Shown piece by piece: positions 16,900 to 26,310 of a stretch of 64,000 nucleotides of DNA (position 1 is its first letter; every line of letters begins with the position of its first letter). The stretch comes from Streptomyces sp. NBC_00536 (lineage in GTDB: Bacteria > Actinomycetota > Actinomycetes > Streptomycetales > Streptomycetaceae): NCBI RefSeq assembly GCF_036346295.1, contig NZ_CP107819.1, forward strand, positions 1,116,001-1,180,000, read 5' to 3'. The notes below the pieces were generated by a model. That model worked only from the letters and a program-made list of their open reading frames with translations, was not told the DNA's origin and made no database searches. The position numbers and the translations under genes were made by a program.

Positions 16900-17640
16900 A
16901 TGGCGACGCCGAGTACCGACGGCCGTGTCGCTCTCGTCACCGGCGCTTCGGGAGCACTCGGCGCCGCTGTGGCGCGGGTCCTCGACCACCGTGGCTACCG
17001 GCTGGCGTTGCACTACACCAGCGGTGAGGACCGGGCCCGCAAGGTAGCGGCCACGCTCAGCGGGCCGAGCACCCTCGTGCGGGCGGATGTCGCCGACTGG
17101 GCTGCCACCCGGGACATGGTCGACCGGGTACGCGCTGAGCTGGGAGGCATCAGCGTTCTCGTCAACGCGGGTGCGATCCGCCGGGACGGTCTCATGGCCA
17201 CCCAGTCCGTCGACGACTGGACCCGGACCGTCGCTGTCAATCTGATCGGCACCTTCCATACCTGCCGGGCGGTACTCCCGGACATGATGCGGGGCCGCTG
17301 GGGACGCATCATCAACGTCGTCTCGCCCGCCGGCCTCCTCGGCAGCCGGGGCCAGACGGCGTACTCGGCGGCCAAGGCCGGTGTGCTGGGGATGACCAGG
17401 AGCCTGGCCTTGGAGTGCGGGCGGTTCAATGTGACGGTCAACGCGCTGTCACCCGGCCTCATGGCCACCGCGCTCACCGAGGACCTGCCGCCCGAGGTCA
17501 GCGCCACGCTCGTGGCGCGGACCGCGTTCGGCCGCATGGGCACGCCCGACGAGGTGGCCCGTGGCATCGAACTGCTGCTGGACGCCGACTACATGACCGG
17601 TCAGGTGCTGTCCATCGACGGGGGCATGTCGATCTCGTGA
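16900..17640 (+). CDS. SDR ketoreductase (FabG-like)
   Basis: This 246-aa short-chain dehydrogenase has the cofactor motif VTGASGALGAAVA (TGxxxGxG), the NAG motif (VLVNAGAIRRDG), and the catalytic set Ser in INVVSPAG with YSAAK (Tyr and Lys four apart). It ends with DADYMTGQVLSIDGGMSI as in FabG. In type II PKS clusters this enzyme reduces one ketone, often C-9, with NADPH, which agrees with a didomain aromatase/cyclase. ATG 16900 fits the start of homology. It could also be a later tailoring reductase. Confidence 0.92.
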   Translation: MATPSTDGRVALVTGASGALGAAVARVLDHRGYRLALHYTSGEDRARKVAATLSGPSTLVRADVADWAATRDMVDRVRAELGGISVLVNAGAIRRDGLMATQSVDDWTRTVAVNLIGTFHTCRAVLPDMMRGRWGRIINVVSPAGLLGSRGQTAYSAAKAGVLGMTRSLALECGRFNVTVNALSPGLMATALTEDLPPEVSATLVARTAFGRMGTPDEVARGIELLLDADYMTGQVLSIDGGMSIS

Positions 17641-17731
17641 CCGCCGTGCCGGACGGCCACCGCGCGCCCCGCTGGAGGAGTCCGCGGAGCCTTCCGCGTG
17701 CGAAGTCCCGTCACCGGAACCGGACCTGACT

Positions 17732-18091
17732 GTGGAGGCGCAAGCATCCCCTCCAGCCCGTACTGAAGCCGAGGAAGGACCACGACATGACCAACCCCCG
17801 CCGCATCGTCATCGGAAGCTCAATCACGAACTGTGGACCGTCAATCAGGAGACCAGCCCACTGCGTGGAGTACGGCGCTACAAGGCCCTGGTGGCGATGC
17901 GCCTCCGCCTCGACGTGATCATCCGGCAATTCGGCATGGTGCGCACCGCGCACTGGCACACCCACTTCGATGTACGGACCTGCGTCTACGGGCTTCTACA
18001 CATCTCCCGCAACACCGTCTACGAGGCGTGCCGTTCGAAGAAGTACCCCTCAGCCACCCGCGGGAGTGGCGCCGCCTCGGGCCATGCCTGA
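17732..18091 (+). pseudogene. Unrecognised, probably broken coding sequence
   Basis: The frame through about 17830-18050 (LWTVNQETSPLRGVRRYKAL, then HWHTHFDVRTCVYGLLHISR) shows strong third-position GC and looks coding, but matches no family I recognise. A plausible start, ATG 17787 with GGAAGGA upstream, is in a different frame. Towards 18030 the coding pattern moves to another frame (VPFEEVPLSHPREWRRLG). A short frame starting at 18085 ends by ATGA overlap with the PPTase. This fits a small gene coupled to the PPTase that carries frameshifts. No function is proposed. Confidence 0.35.
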
Positions 18092-18154
18092 CCTGGCCCA
18101 GCAGGTCCCGCACCGGCCCGACACCACCACGAACGCGAACACGGAAACCGTCGC

Positions 18155-18802
18155 ATGATCGACTCCCTCCTGCCCCCCGCCGCCCGCGCCATTCAGTCCT
18201 TCACCCATCGGCTGGACATCACTCTGTCCCCTCAGGAAGAGGCGCTCATCGCGAGAGCCGTCCCGAAACGGCGCAACGAGTTCACCACCGTCCGCGCGTG
18301 CGCCCACGAGGCACTGGCCGCGCTCGGCCTGGCTCCGGTTCCGCTGCTCCCGGACGAGCGGGGCGCCCCGGGCTGGCCGCCCGGGGTCGTCGGCAGCATG
18401 ACGCACTGCGCAGGCTACGGTGCCGCCGCGGTGGCCCACGCCCATGAGATGACCGCGCTCGGCATCGACGCCGAGCCCAACTCCCCGCTTCCGGAAGGGA
18501 TACTGGAAGCCGTAACCCGCCCCGAGGAACGCTCCGCCCTGGCCTCACTTGCCGCCTTACCCGCCGCGGCGGCCGGGCCCGCATGGGACCGCCTCCTGTT
18601 CAGCGCCAAGGAGTCCGTATACAAGGCGTGGTACCCGGTGACCCGCCGTCGGCTGGACTTCCAGGAGGCGTTCCTCGAACTCGCCCCAGACGGCACGTTC
18701 ACCGCCCGCATCCTCGTCCCCGCCCCGCCCGAACTCGCCTGTGTGCACGGACGTTGGGCCGCCGACAGCGGACATGTGCTCACGGCCGTGGCCGTGGAGT
18801 AG
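18155..18802 (+). CDS. Sfp/Svp-type 4'-phosphopantetheinyl transferase
   Basis: A 215-aa PPTase of the EntD/Svp subgroup. Diagnostic motifs: VVGSMTHCAGYGAAAV, the Mg2+-binding ALGIDAEPN, and LLFSAKESVYKAWYP (F/WxxKEA-like). It transfers the phosphopantetheine arm of CoA to carrier proteins, here probably Ser41 of the ACP at 1533, though such enzymes are promiscuous. Start ATG 18155 overlaps the preceding short frame (ATGA). It marks the right end of the polyketide cluster, because what follows is non-coding and then mobile-element territory. Confidence 0.93.
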   Translation: MIDSLLPPAARAIQSFTHRLDITLSPQEEALIARAVPKRRNEFTTVRACAHEALAALGLAPVPLLPDERGAPGWPPGVVGSMTHCAGYGAAAVAHAHEMTALGIDAEPNSPLPEGILEAVTRPEERSALASLAALPAAAAGPAWDRLLFSAKESVYKAWYPVTRRRLDFQEAFLELAPDGTFTARILVPAPPELACVHGRWAADSGHVLTAVAVE

Positions 18803-19112
18803 GTGTAGGGGCCTCGCCACCGGTTCCGGTTGACCAGTGGGCGAGCCCGCAAGGCCGGCAGAAGGCCCGCGAAACGGGATCCATCGGCAAAACAGGCCGG
18901 CCGCAGCTCGCGCCCCGCCCAGGCCGACAGCCCCTCAGACCGGTGCAGCCGAACACGCCACTCGTGTGACGCCCCACTGAGCATCACGGGACGTCAGCAC
19001 CGAGAGGCGAGTGGACGGGGTCGACCAAGGCTTGGCGACTCGTCCACGCCGCGCGAGCGCTTCACCCGGCGGCCATCAATCGCGCACTACGAACCGTCAG
19101 GAATCGCGCCGT
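18803..19112. other. Intergenic region at the cluster/island junction
   Basis: Nothing coding was recognised between the PPTase stop and the first copy of the RNA-methyltransferase 3' end. No clear terminator or RNA gene was seen. Confidence 0.35.
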
Positions 19113-19254
19113 TCGTGCGTCAAACGTGCGTCGAACATGCGTCAAGATATCGCACATAACGCACGTAACACCCATCATGCACACTCGGAGAAACAGCCGG
19201 TCAGCGGCCCTTTTCGGCAGGCTCCAGGATCGCCACGCACTCCACGTGGTGGGT
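19113..19254 (-). pseudogene. 3' end of a TrmA/RumA-type RNA methyltransferase gene plus downstream DNA, copy A
   Basis: On the minus strand 19254-19201 reads THHVECVAILEPAEKGR and stop, the conserved C-terminus of TrmA/RumA-like 23S rRNA or tRNA uracil methyltransferases. Past the stop, DNA to 19113 (elements tcaagatatcgc and cgtgcgtcaaacgtgcgtc) closely resembles the copy at 33143-33312. The rest of the gene is absent here. Short 3' gene ends like this are typical of integration sites, where an element brings the end of its target gene. It is not expressed as a protein. Confidence 0.7.
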
Positions 19255-19715
19255 CCTTGAAATAAGATCTATCAAAAACATGTGAATGGAAACCCCAGGT
19301 CAAAGGCTCGTGTAGCGCAATTCGGACAGGCTGCCGGTGTGCGTTACGTGCAGAGTGTGCGGCATGCGCAGTGGCCTGACGCTTCTTACCCGCCCGAGCA
19401 CCGCGGCGACGGCTCCCGACGCCACTCGCCCCCGCGCCTTCCTGGCCCTGATCGTCCAGATCGCGGATCGGCCGCGTTGTCGTAACCGTGCGTGAGGCAG
19501 TCGCGCGACCGGCCAGGCGGGTTGACTTCACCGGGCGCGGGCGCGGACAACAACGACACGGGGACGACCCGATGTTGCCTTGTGCAAGTCCCATCGCCGA
19601 CCTGCCGAGAGTCCCTGCCTGCATGTGCGTACGACCGGTAGATCACCCAGCGGCTGGGCCTCGCCGGACGGGATGGCGCCGAGGTCGGTGCCAGGACGCA
19701 CCAGCGCATGGGTTG

Positions 19716-20261
19716 CATGGGTGGGAGTACTACTTCGCGTCCCAGGCCCACGAGGCCATCCTCCAGGCCCGCCGTGGTATCGCCGGTACTGCTCTGACGG
19801 TGTCCATGGGCGAGCGGGCCGCCGGCATCGATGTCCCCGCAACAGCGTTTCACAGTCCCCAACTGCGCATCATGCGGGAGCTGGCGGTGGACGTCCCGCT
19901 GATGTGCAACGACGTGTACTCGCTGGAGAAGGAGGAGGCTCGCGGCGACGTCGACAACCTCGTCCTGTTCCTCGAAAACGACCGGCAGGTGTCCCGGCAG
20001 GCAGCGGTGGCCACTGCCGGGGAGGAAGTGCACCGGCGCTGCGCCCGTTTCCAGGAGCTGGCCGGCCAGGTGCCGGCCGTGTGCGACCAGCTCGGCCTCA
20101 CCTCCTGGGAGCGGGTCGCGGCAGACACGTACGTCGAGGTGATGACCGCCTGGATGAGCGGCTACAGCGCCTGGCAGAGCCAGACCCTGCGCTACACCAG
20201 CGCCCCCGAGGTGGTACCGAGTTCGGGCCCCGGCTACTTCGAAAACGTCCTCGGAGCGTAA
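19716..20261 (+). pseudogene. 5'-truncated terpene synthase
   Basis: About 180 codons match the C-terminal half of class I bacterial terpene cyclases: [15 protein letters not shown], the metal-binding NSE/DTE-type motif [23 protein letters not shown], and a final helix with [17 protein letters not shown]. The N-terminal half with the DDxxD motif is missing. Upstream sequence from 19488 is open in frame but unrelated. It cannot make a functional cyclase and is probably a relic cut by rearrangement at the island edge. The stretch 19255-19715 holds nothing else recognised. Confidence 0.8.
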
Positions 20262-20500
20262 GCGCTCCGGCGGCGCCCGGGTGAGGCTCCCGGGCTGGCT
20301 TCGACCCCTTTCTCTTCGTAGGAGCGACGATGGGCGTGGCCCACGTCGGGGCCGCACTCCACCGCATACGACGACGGGTTCGCGCCCGTGGCTGGGCCAA
20401 CGGCACCTTCCTGAGTTCGTCAGCGGAGTGCAGCGGCCCTCCACCGGCCTGTGGGCTGGTGAAGGGCCGCGCTTACCGGGGACGCGAGGTCACCGGGCGG

Positions 20501-22174
20501 TCAGGGGCAGGTGACCAGGACGATGGAGAGGACGGTGCAGGTCGCGCTCGCGGCGTCGTTGGCGGGGTTGGGGTCGGTGGGTGCGGAGGTGGTGCGCAGG
20601 CCGGTGACCGTGACCGGGCCCAGGGTCAGCAGGTGCAGCGGGACGCGGAACGTCTTGTTCACGCTCGTACCGTTGGGGATGGCGCCGTAGGTACAGGTGA
20701 CGGTGGTGGCGGCAGTGGTGCAGCCGGCGGACAGGTTGGTGGCGGAGGCGCCTGGCGGCAGGGTGGCGGTCAGGGTCGCGGAGGCGACGGCGCCGGGGCC
20801 GGTGTTGTGGGCGGTCAGGGTGTAGGTCAGGTAGGGCACCAGGATGCCCAGGTGCGGCTGTGCGCTCAGGTCGACATCGAGGTCGGCGGGCGGCGCCAGG
20901 TAGGTGTACTGGTCGGCTGCTGTGACGGCGCTGGTACCGCCCGGGGTGATGACGCGCACATCAACGGTCCCGGCCGGGTGGGCGGGGGCGGTGGCGGTGC
21001 AGGAGGTCGCAGTGCAGGTGATGCCGGTGGCGGCCGTGCCGCCGAAGGTGACCGCCGTGGCCCCGGTCAGGTTCGTGCCGGTGATCGTGACGGGGGTGCC
21101 GCCTGCGGTCGGGCCGGAGGCCGGGCTGACCGATGTCACCGTCGGGGCCGGCGGCAGCGGGGCGGGGCCGAACGCGATCCCGTAGGGCTGGTTGAAGCCG
21201 GGAAGGGTCGTGGTGACGGTGTTGGTGGCGGTGTCGATGACCGACACCGTGTCGTTGCCGAGGTTGCTGGTGTAGGCGGTGGCGCCGTCCAGGGAGAACG
21301 CCAGGTTCTGCGGGTAGCTGCCGACGGCGATGGTGGCGGCAGTGGTGTTGGTGGCGGTGTCGACGACCGTGACGGCGCCGCTGTTCTGGCTCACGACGTA
21401 CACCGCCGTGCCGGCCGGGTTGACGGCCAGATTCCAGGGTCCGTAAGCGACCGGGACGGTCGCGGTGATCGTGCCGGTGGCGGTGTTCACGACGGCCAGG
21501 GTGTTGTTGCCGTTGTTCGCGACGTAGGCCGTGGCGCCGTTGGGGCTGAATCCGACGTCGATCGGTCCGTTGAACCCGGTGAGGGTGGAGACCAGGGTGT
21601 TGGTGGCGGTGTCGAATATCTTCACGGTGTTGTCGCCGACATTGGAGACGTACAGGCGGGTGTCGTCCGGGCTGAGCGCCGGCCACCATGGGGTGCTCAG
21701 CCCGGTCAGCGTCGCGGTGACGGTGTTGGTGGCGGTGGCCACGACCGAGACCGTGCCGTCGTTCTGGTTGACGACGTACAGCCGCGAGCCGTCCGCGCTG
21801 ATCGTCAGCGGGTCCGGCCCGCCACCGACCGGGATCGTGGTCAGCACGCTGTTGCTGGTGGTGTCGATGACGGCCACGTCATTGTCGTTGATGCTCGTGA
21901 CGTAGGCCCGCGTGCCGTTCGGGGAGACCGCGATCGATTCGGGGTAGCCGGTCACCGGGATGGTGTTCAAGACCGCATGGGTCGCCGCGTCCAGCACCTT
22001 TACGTCCTGGCCGATGTGATCCACCACGTACAGCCGCTCCCCGGCGGCGGCCAGGGCCGGACCGGCCCCGGTCAGAGCCCCGCCCAGGCCCAGCATCATC
22101 ACCAGGGTCAGCACGGTGCACCGTGACCACCACCGCCCACGCGCAGAAGAACGCAACGTACCAGTTGCAACCAT
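20501..22174 (-). CDS. Secreted YVTN beta-propeller protein with TIG and DUF11-like domains
   Basis: 557 aa starting at ATG 22174 behind GAGGGGGA. A signal peptide (CTVLTLVMMLGLGGALTGAG, ending near LAAAG, residue about 41) is followed by seven repeats of about 42 aa of the type xxYVxN..D(G/N)TVxVxDTATNTVxxT, a seven-bladed propeller. Then come an IPT/TIG Ig-like domain (PTVTSVSPASGPTAGGTPVT) and a DUF11-like domain (LTYTLTAHNTGPGAVASATL). Such proteins are extracellular and bind partners or surfaces; no enzyme site is seen. It stands alone and reads towards the terpene relic, next to the profilin gene on the same strand with about 240 bp between. Confidence 0.85.
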   Translation of the reverse strand: MVATGTLRSSARGRWWSRCTVLTLVMMLGLGGALTGAGPALAAAGERLYVVDHIGQDVKVLDAATHAVLNTIPVTGYPESIAVSPNGTRAYVTSINDNDVAVIDTTSNSVLTTIPVGGGPDPLTISADGSRLYVVNQNDGTVSVVATATNTVTATLTGLSTPWWPALSPDDTRLYVSNVGDNTVKIFDTATNTLVSTLTGFNGPIDVGFSPNGATAYVANNGNNTLAVVNTATGTITATVPVAYGPWNLAVNPAGTAVYVVSQNSGAVTVVDTATNTTAATIAVGSYPQNLAFSLDGATAYTSNLGNDTVSVIDTATNTVTTTLPGFNQPYGIAFGPAPLPPAPTVTSVSPASGPTAGGTPVTITGTNLTGATAVTFGGTAATGITCTATSCTATAPAHPAGTVDVRVITPGGTSAVTAADQYTYLAPPADLDVDLSAQPHLGILVPYLTYTLTAHNTGPGAVASATLTATLPPGASATNLSAGCTTAATTVTCTYGAIPNGTSVNKTFRVPLHLLTLGPVTVTGLRTTSAPTDPNPANDAASATCTVLSIVLVTCP

Positions 22175-22411
22175 GACGAAATTCCCCCTCACGTGCCGCG
22201 ACACACCAGCGGGGCCGAAGGCCCCTGGGAACCGGTATGGACGCGATCCAGCCAGACGCCCCACTCCCCAGGCCCTGGAACGTCCCCACCCCGTCGCCAC
22301 GGGAACCCGAGGCGACGGCCGCACGAACCCGCCTGACGACCGGGCCTGACGCGTTCCTGAACCGATGAGGCACCCCGTCGCTGGGCTACAGGAGGTGCGA
22401 GGCTGCGACGG

Positions 22412-22795
22412 TCAGTAGCCGTTCTCGATCAGGTAGTCGGCGGTGACTTCCACACGGTTATAGGCTTCGCCAGGTATCTGGCCCGCGGTGTAGCAGCCGA
22501 TGACGATGGCCTGTCCGGTGTGGGCCAGCCCGACGCCAGCGGTGCTCCTCGCACCCCGGATGGACCGTTCGTCGCCCTTGTTGCCCTGGTACGTCACCCC
22601 GCAGACGGTGACGCCAGAGCTGAAGACCAGGGTGGGGTTCTTGTAGAGGGCGACGAGGGCCGCACCCTCGCCGGCCTTGAGGACGAGCGTGGGGGTGTTG
22701 GCCCAGACCGCCCCGTCCGCGGCGCTGATGATGGCTGCTCCCCGTACCTTGCCGGACGCTACGAGGTCATCGACGAGCGTTTGCCAGGAGGACAT
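22412..22795 (-). CDS. Profilin homologue
   Basis: A 127-aa protein of profilin length. It begins MSSWQTLVDDLVASGKV and has AAIIS..DGAVWA, CGVTYQG, ERSIRGARSTAGVGLAHTGQ, AIVIGCYTAGQIPG and a final VEVTADYLIENGY. These follow the order of eukaryotic profilins, in particular amoebal ones (MSWQxYVD, AAI.G.DG..WA, RSI.GKKG..G, TGQA, PG...VE...DYLI.QG). Profilin binds actin monomers, proline-rich peptides and phosphoinositides. ATG 22795 has GGAAAG upstream. Profilins are rare in bacteria; a case in the cyanobacterium Microcystis was ascribed to transfer from a eukaryote. No actin-like gene is in the window, so its partner here is unknown. Confidence 0.85.
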   Translation of the reverse strand: MSSWQTLVDDLVASGKVRGAAIISAADGAVWANTPTLVLKAGEGAALVALYKNPTLVFSSGVTVCGVTYQGNKGDERSIRGARSTAGVGLAHTGQAIVIGCYTAGQIPGEAYNRVEVTADYLIENGY

Positions 22796-22939
22796 GGCAT
22801 ACCTACTTTCCAGGGCAACGTCAGGAACCCTGGCCGCAGTTGGCCCGGTCTAGCGAAGTGTTCTGGACCGTGGGTGGGCAAAGTATGGAAATCAACTTGC
22901 GCGGCCGGAAACAGAGATTTGTTGGCCGGTCCGGCTTGA

Positions 22940-23170
22940 TCACGGGCACGGCGCCGCTCGGCCGGGCGGCAGTCGACGACAACCGCCGGATCGAAGTCCA
23001 GCAGCATCACCTGGTCCCGCTCCAGCCACGACTCGTATCCCACGCGACCGCCCGTCGTCGCCGACCACCACCGGGCCCGGCAGGTTGCGCTGCCGGCGGT
23101 AGGACGTGGAGGCGCGTACGGGAAGAGCGTGCTCGAACGGGACAGCCCAGGCAGCCGTCAAAATACCGGG
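22940..23170 (-). pseudogene. TnsA-like endonuclease fragment
   Basis: On the minus strand two frames together give a segment resembling actinobacterial TnsA-like proteins: TSYRRQRNLPG in one frame, then VGYESWLERDQVMLLDFDPA in another. TnsA proteins are the 5'-cleaving endonucleases of Tn7-like elements. Only the middle is left, with at least one frameshift, so it is non-functional. It sits between the profilin gene and the IS3 element. The remaining part of 22796-23184 shows nothing else. Confidence 0.5.
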
Positions 23171-23236
23171 TCTGCCGCACGATCGGGTGACATCTGATCT
23201 GGCTTGCCCTGTGGGGTAGGTGGGAAGGATGTCGCT

Positions 23237-23545
23237 GTGCCCAAGCCTTATCCGGAAGAGTTCCGTCAGGATGTCGTGCGGGTCGCGAGGAACCGCGGCC
23301 CGGGCGTGACGGTCGAGCAAGTGGCCGCCGACTTCGGAGTCCATGCGATGACGCTGTGGAAGTGGATGCGCCGGGCGGACATCGACGACGGGGCCAAGCC
23401 CGGAACAACCAGCCAGGAGAGCGCGGAGCTGCGCGAAGCGCGTCGGCGCATCAAGCTGCTGGAGCAGGAGAACGAGGTCTTGCGCCGGGCCGCGGCCTAC
23501 CTGTCCCAGGCGAACCTTCCGGGAAAAGGATCTACCCGCTCGTGA
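23237..23545 (+). CDS. IS3-family transposase orfA
   Basis: A 102-aa DNA-binding subunit from GTG 23237. It carries a helix-turn-helix (VTVEQVAADFGVHAMTLWKW) and a leucine-zipper coil (ELREARRRIKLLEQENEVLR), the classic OrfA layout. Near the end, a GGGAAAAGG stretch around 23520 could support a -1 ribosomal slip into the orfB frame, producing the OrfAB transposase. It binds the element's ends and regulates transposition. Confidence 0.88.
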   Translation: MPKPYPEEFRQDVVRVARNRGPGVTVEQVAADFGVHAMTLWKWMRRADIDDGAKPGTTSQESAELREARRRIKLLEQENEVLRRAAAYLSQANLPGKGSTRS

Positions 23546-24399
23546 AAGAGCTGGCCGTGGACGGGGTGCCCGTCACGGTGACGTGCCGGGTCCTCAAGCT
23601 CGCCAGAGCGCCCTACTACCGGTGGCTGGAGCGGCCGGTGACCGATGCCGAGGTCGAGCGGGCCGCTCGCGCGAACGCGTTGTTCGACGCCCACCGTGAG
23701 GACCCGGAGTTCGGCTACCGCTTCCTGGCCGACGAGGCCCGCCGCGCGGGATCCGGCATGGCCGACCGGACCGCGTGGCGGATCTGCCGGGACAACCGCT
23801 GGTGGAGCGTGTTCGGCAAGAAGCGTGGCAGGAACAAGAAGGCCGGCCCACCGGTGCACGACGATCTCGTTCGCCGCGACTTCACCGCGACCGGCCCGAA
23901 CCGGCTGTGGCTCACCGACATCACCGAACACACCACCGGCGAGGGGAAGCTGTATCTCTGCGCGATCAAGGACGTCTTCAGCAAGCGGATCGTGGGCTAC
24001 TCCATCGACACGCGCATGAAGTCCCGCCTGGCCGTCGCCGCCCTGGACAACGCCGTGGCCCGGCGTGAACACGTCGCCGGATGCATCCTGCACAGCGACC
24101 GCGGATCGCAGTTCCGGTCCCGGAAATTCGTCCGGGCGCTCGACCGGCACCGCATGGCCGGATCGATAGGGAGGGTCGGGGCGGCCGGCGACAACGCGGC
24201 CATGGAGTCCTTCTTCAGCCTGCTGCAGAAGAACGTCCTCGACCGCCGGACGTGGACCACCCACCAGGAACTGCGGATCGCGATCGTCACCTGGATCGAG
24301 AGGACCTACCACCGCCGCCGCAGACAAGCCGCACTCGGCCGGCTGACCCCCGTCGAATTCGAGACCGTCATGACGACACCGGCCCTCCAGGCCGCGTAA
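23542..24399 (+). CDS. IS3-family transposase orfB (DDE integrase domain)
   Basis: 285 aa from GTG 23542; its frame is -1 relative to orfA and open further upstream to allow the OrfAB fusion. It has the HTH_21-like region (AHREDPEFGYRFLADEARR) and the rve integrase core with the triad: Asp in LWLTDITEH, Asp in CILHSDRGSQF, Glu in NAAMESFFSLLQ. It ends with YHRRRRQAALGRLTPVEFE, typical of the family. All catalytic residues are present. Confidence 0.93.
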   Translation: MKELAVDGVPVTVTCRVLKLARAPYYRWLERPVTDAEVERAARANALFDAHREDPEFGYRFLADEARRAGSGMADRTAWRICRDNRWWSVFGKKRGRNKKAGPPVHDDLVRRDFTATGPNRLWLTDITEHTTGEGKLYLCAIKDVFSKRIVGYSIDTRMKSRLAVAALDNAVARREHVAGCILHSDRGSQFRSRKFVRALDRHRMAGSIGRVGAAGDNAAMESFFSLLQKNVLDRRTWTTHQELRIAIVTWIERTYHRRRRQAALGRLTPVEFETVMTTPALQAA

Positions 24400-24626
24400 C
24401 CGAACCTGTCACCCAAACCTGCATCAGACCCACCGGCCCCACACACTCGACGGCTTCATAGCCGGCACCAGCCTCACCTTCGACAACCCAGCCTCACCCT
24501 GAAGCGCCGAAGTCAGTAACGGCGGTCGCGCCCGGAGCTGTACCTATCGGCGCCGCTCAGGTCGAGCGCCCGCCTCGATCACCGCGGATCTCGTGCCCCG
24601 GCGCTTGCTTGATCGTTGACTTCTCC

Positions 24627-25496
24627 ATGGAGATCACTACTGGCCGTTCGGCGCTGGGCTGCGTCATCGGCGCCACCGTCTTGACGCTGTGCACCGCGAC
24701 CGGCGCCCCCGCCGCAGCTCCGGCACCGAGCGGCACATTCACCACGACGACCTTCGGGACGTTCAACAGCCCCCAGATCCCGGCAGGTTCGAAAGTCATC
24801 ATTGTCGCCGGCGGGGGCGGGGGCGGCGCGGGCGGGAGCATCAATACGGAGCACAAGGACTCCTCGGGGGGCGGCGGCGGAGGCGGCGGCACGGTCACCT
24901 GCGAGATCTACAACTTCCAGGGTGGCACCATCACCGGCTTCGTCGGCGGCGGCGGCCACAACGGCGCCTGGGGCGTCGGCGATCCCGGAGGGCGCGGCGG
25001 GGAAGGTTCCGGCCCCGTGACCACCGGCGGCGCCGGCGAAGGGGGCGCCTTCATGAACATCGCCGGCCGGGGCAACGGCGGCAAAGGTGCAGCGCCAGGC
25101 CAGGCGCTCAGCGACCACCCCGGCAAGGGCGGTGAAGGGGCGAACGCCCACGTCGGCGGCGCCTACACCGGCAGTTCCGGTGGGGGCGGGGGCGGCGCGA
25201 CGTCCCTCGACGGATACGTCACCGCCGGTGGAGGCGGCGGGGGCGGCGGCGCTTCCTTCGACCGCACCATCCACGGTGGTGGCGGGCACGGCGGCGGCGG
25301 TCTGCGCCAGGACAACTCCGCCTGCAACTCCACGCTGATCGAACGGGGTGGTGACGGCGCTCCCGGCAAGAGTCTTCAGCCCGGCAAGGGCGGCACCAGT
25401 ATCGGCGGCGGCACCGGCAACACGACCATCGAGCCGTCCACCAACCGCGACGAAGCCAGCAATGGCCGAGTCAAGATCACCTGGAAGCCGGCCTGA
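24627..25496 (+). CDS. Secreted glycine-rich protein
   Basis: 289 aa with a signal peptide (ALGCVIGATVLTLCTATGAP, about residues 9-28) followed by TFTTTTFGTFNSPQIPAGSK and a glycine-rich body holding many runs such as GGGGGGAGG and SGGGGGGGG, and ending RVKITWKPA. The N-terminal part resembles the entry strand of glycine-rich beta domains in surface and receptor proteins. No catalytic motif is seen. A role in the wall or as a matrix protein is possible but not shown. ATG 24627 lacks a good ribosome site; TTG 24609 in frame is an alternative. Confidence 0.65.
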   Translation: MEITTGRSALGCVIGATVLTLCTATGAPAAAPAPSGTFTTTTFGTFNSPQIPAGSKVIIVAGGGGGGAGGSINTEHKDSSGGGGGGGGTVTCEIYNFQGGTITGFVGGGGHNGAWGVGDPGGRGGEGSGPVTTGGAGEGGAFMNIAGRGNGGKGAAPGQALSDHPGKGGEGANAHVGGAYTGSSGGGGGGATSLDGYVTAGGGGGGGGASFDRTIHGGGGHGGGGLRQDNSACNSTLIERGGDGAPGKSLQPGKGGTSIGGGTGNTTIEPSTNRDEASNGRVKITWKPA

Positions 25497-26042
<546 letters not shown>

Positions 26043-26053
26043 CCCTTGTGGAC

Positions 26054-26091
26054 GCGATGCCCCGCACCGGTTGGTGGGTGCGGGGCATCGC
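26054..26091 (+). terminator. Strong hairpin terminator after the cold-shock gene
   Basis: A perfect 15-bp GC-rich stem (26054-26068 with 26077-26091) with an 8-base loop begins 11 bp past the stop codon. Confidence 0.85.
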
Positions 26092-26310
26092 GGCATGCTG
26101 ACCGCCGATCTGACCTGACCGCCTGGACGAGTGTGTGTCGACGAGGACTTCGCCAACTGGTATCCGGCCTGGTGGGACACGAGGCCAGGGTCGGTGGCTT
26201 GAGGCTTTCCCAGACCCGATCGCTACCTCGGCTCCCGCCCTCGCCCTGCAGCGCGGCCCCCGCACGGCAGGGTGGCGGGAAACGTACGTCAGGGCGAGAG
26301 GCCGGTGAGT

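Larger units (their letters stand above)
23185..24414 (+). mobile_element. IS3-family insertion sequence
   Basis: About 1.23 kb bounded by short inverted ends GGGTGACA (23185-23192) and TGTCACCC (24407-24414), with two overlapping transposase frames inside in the orfA/orfB arrangement. No target duplication was recognised at these ends, so the outer limits could be a few bases off. Both frames are intact, so it may still be mobile. Confidence 0.75.

Noticed and set aside
24415..24626. Short coding-like tail after the IS3 element (TLDGFIAGTSLTFDNPASP and stop)
   Set aside because: Too short to assign and no matching upstream part was found before the IS3 element.
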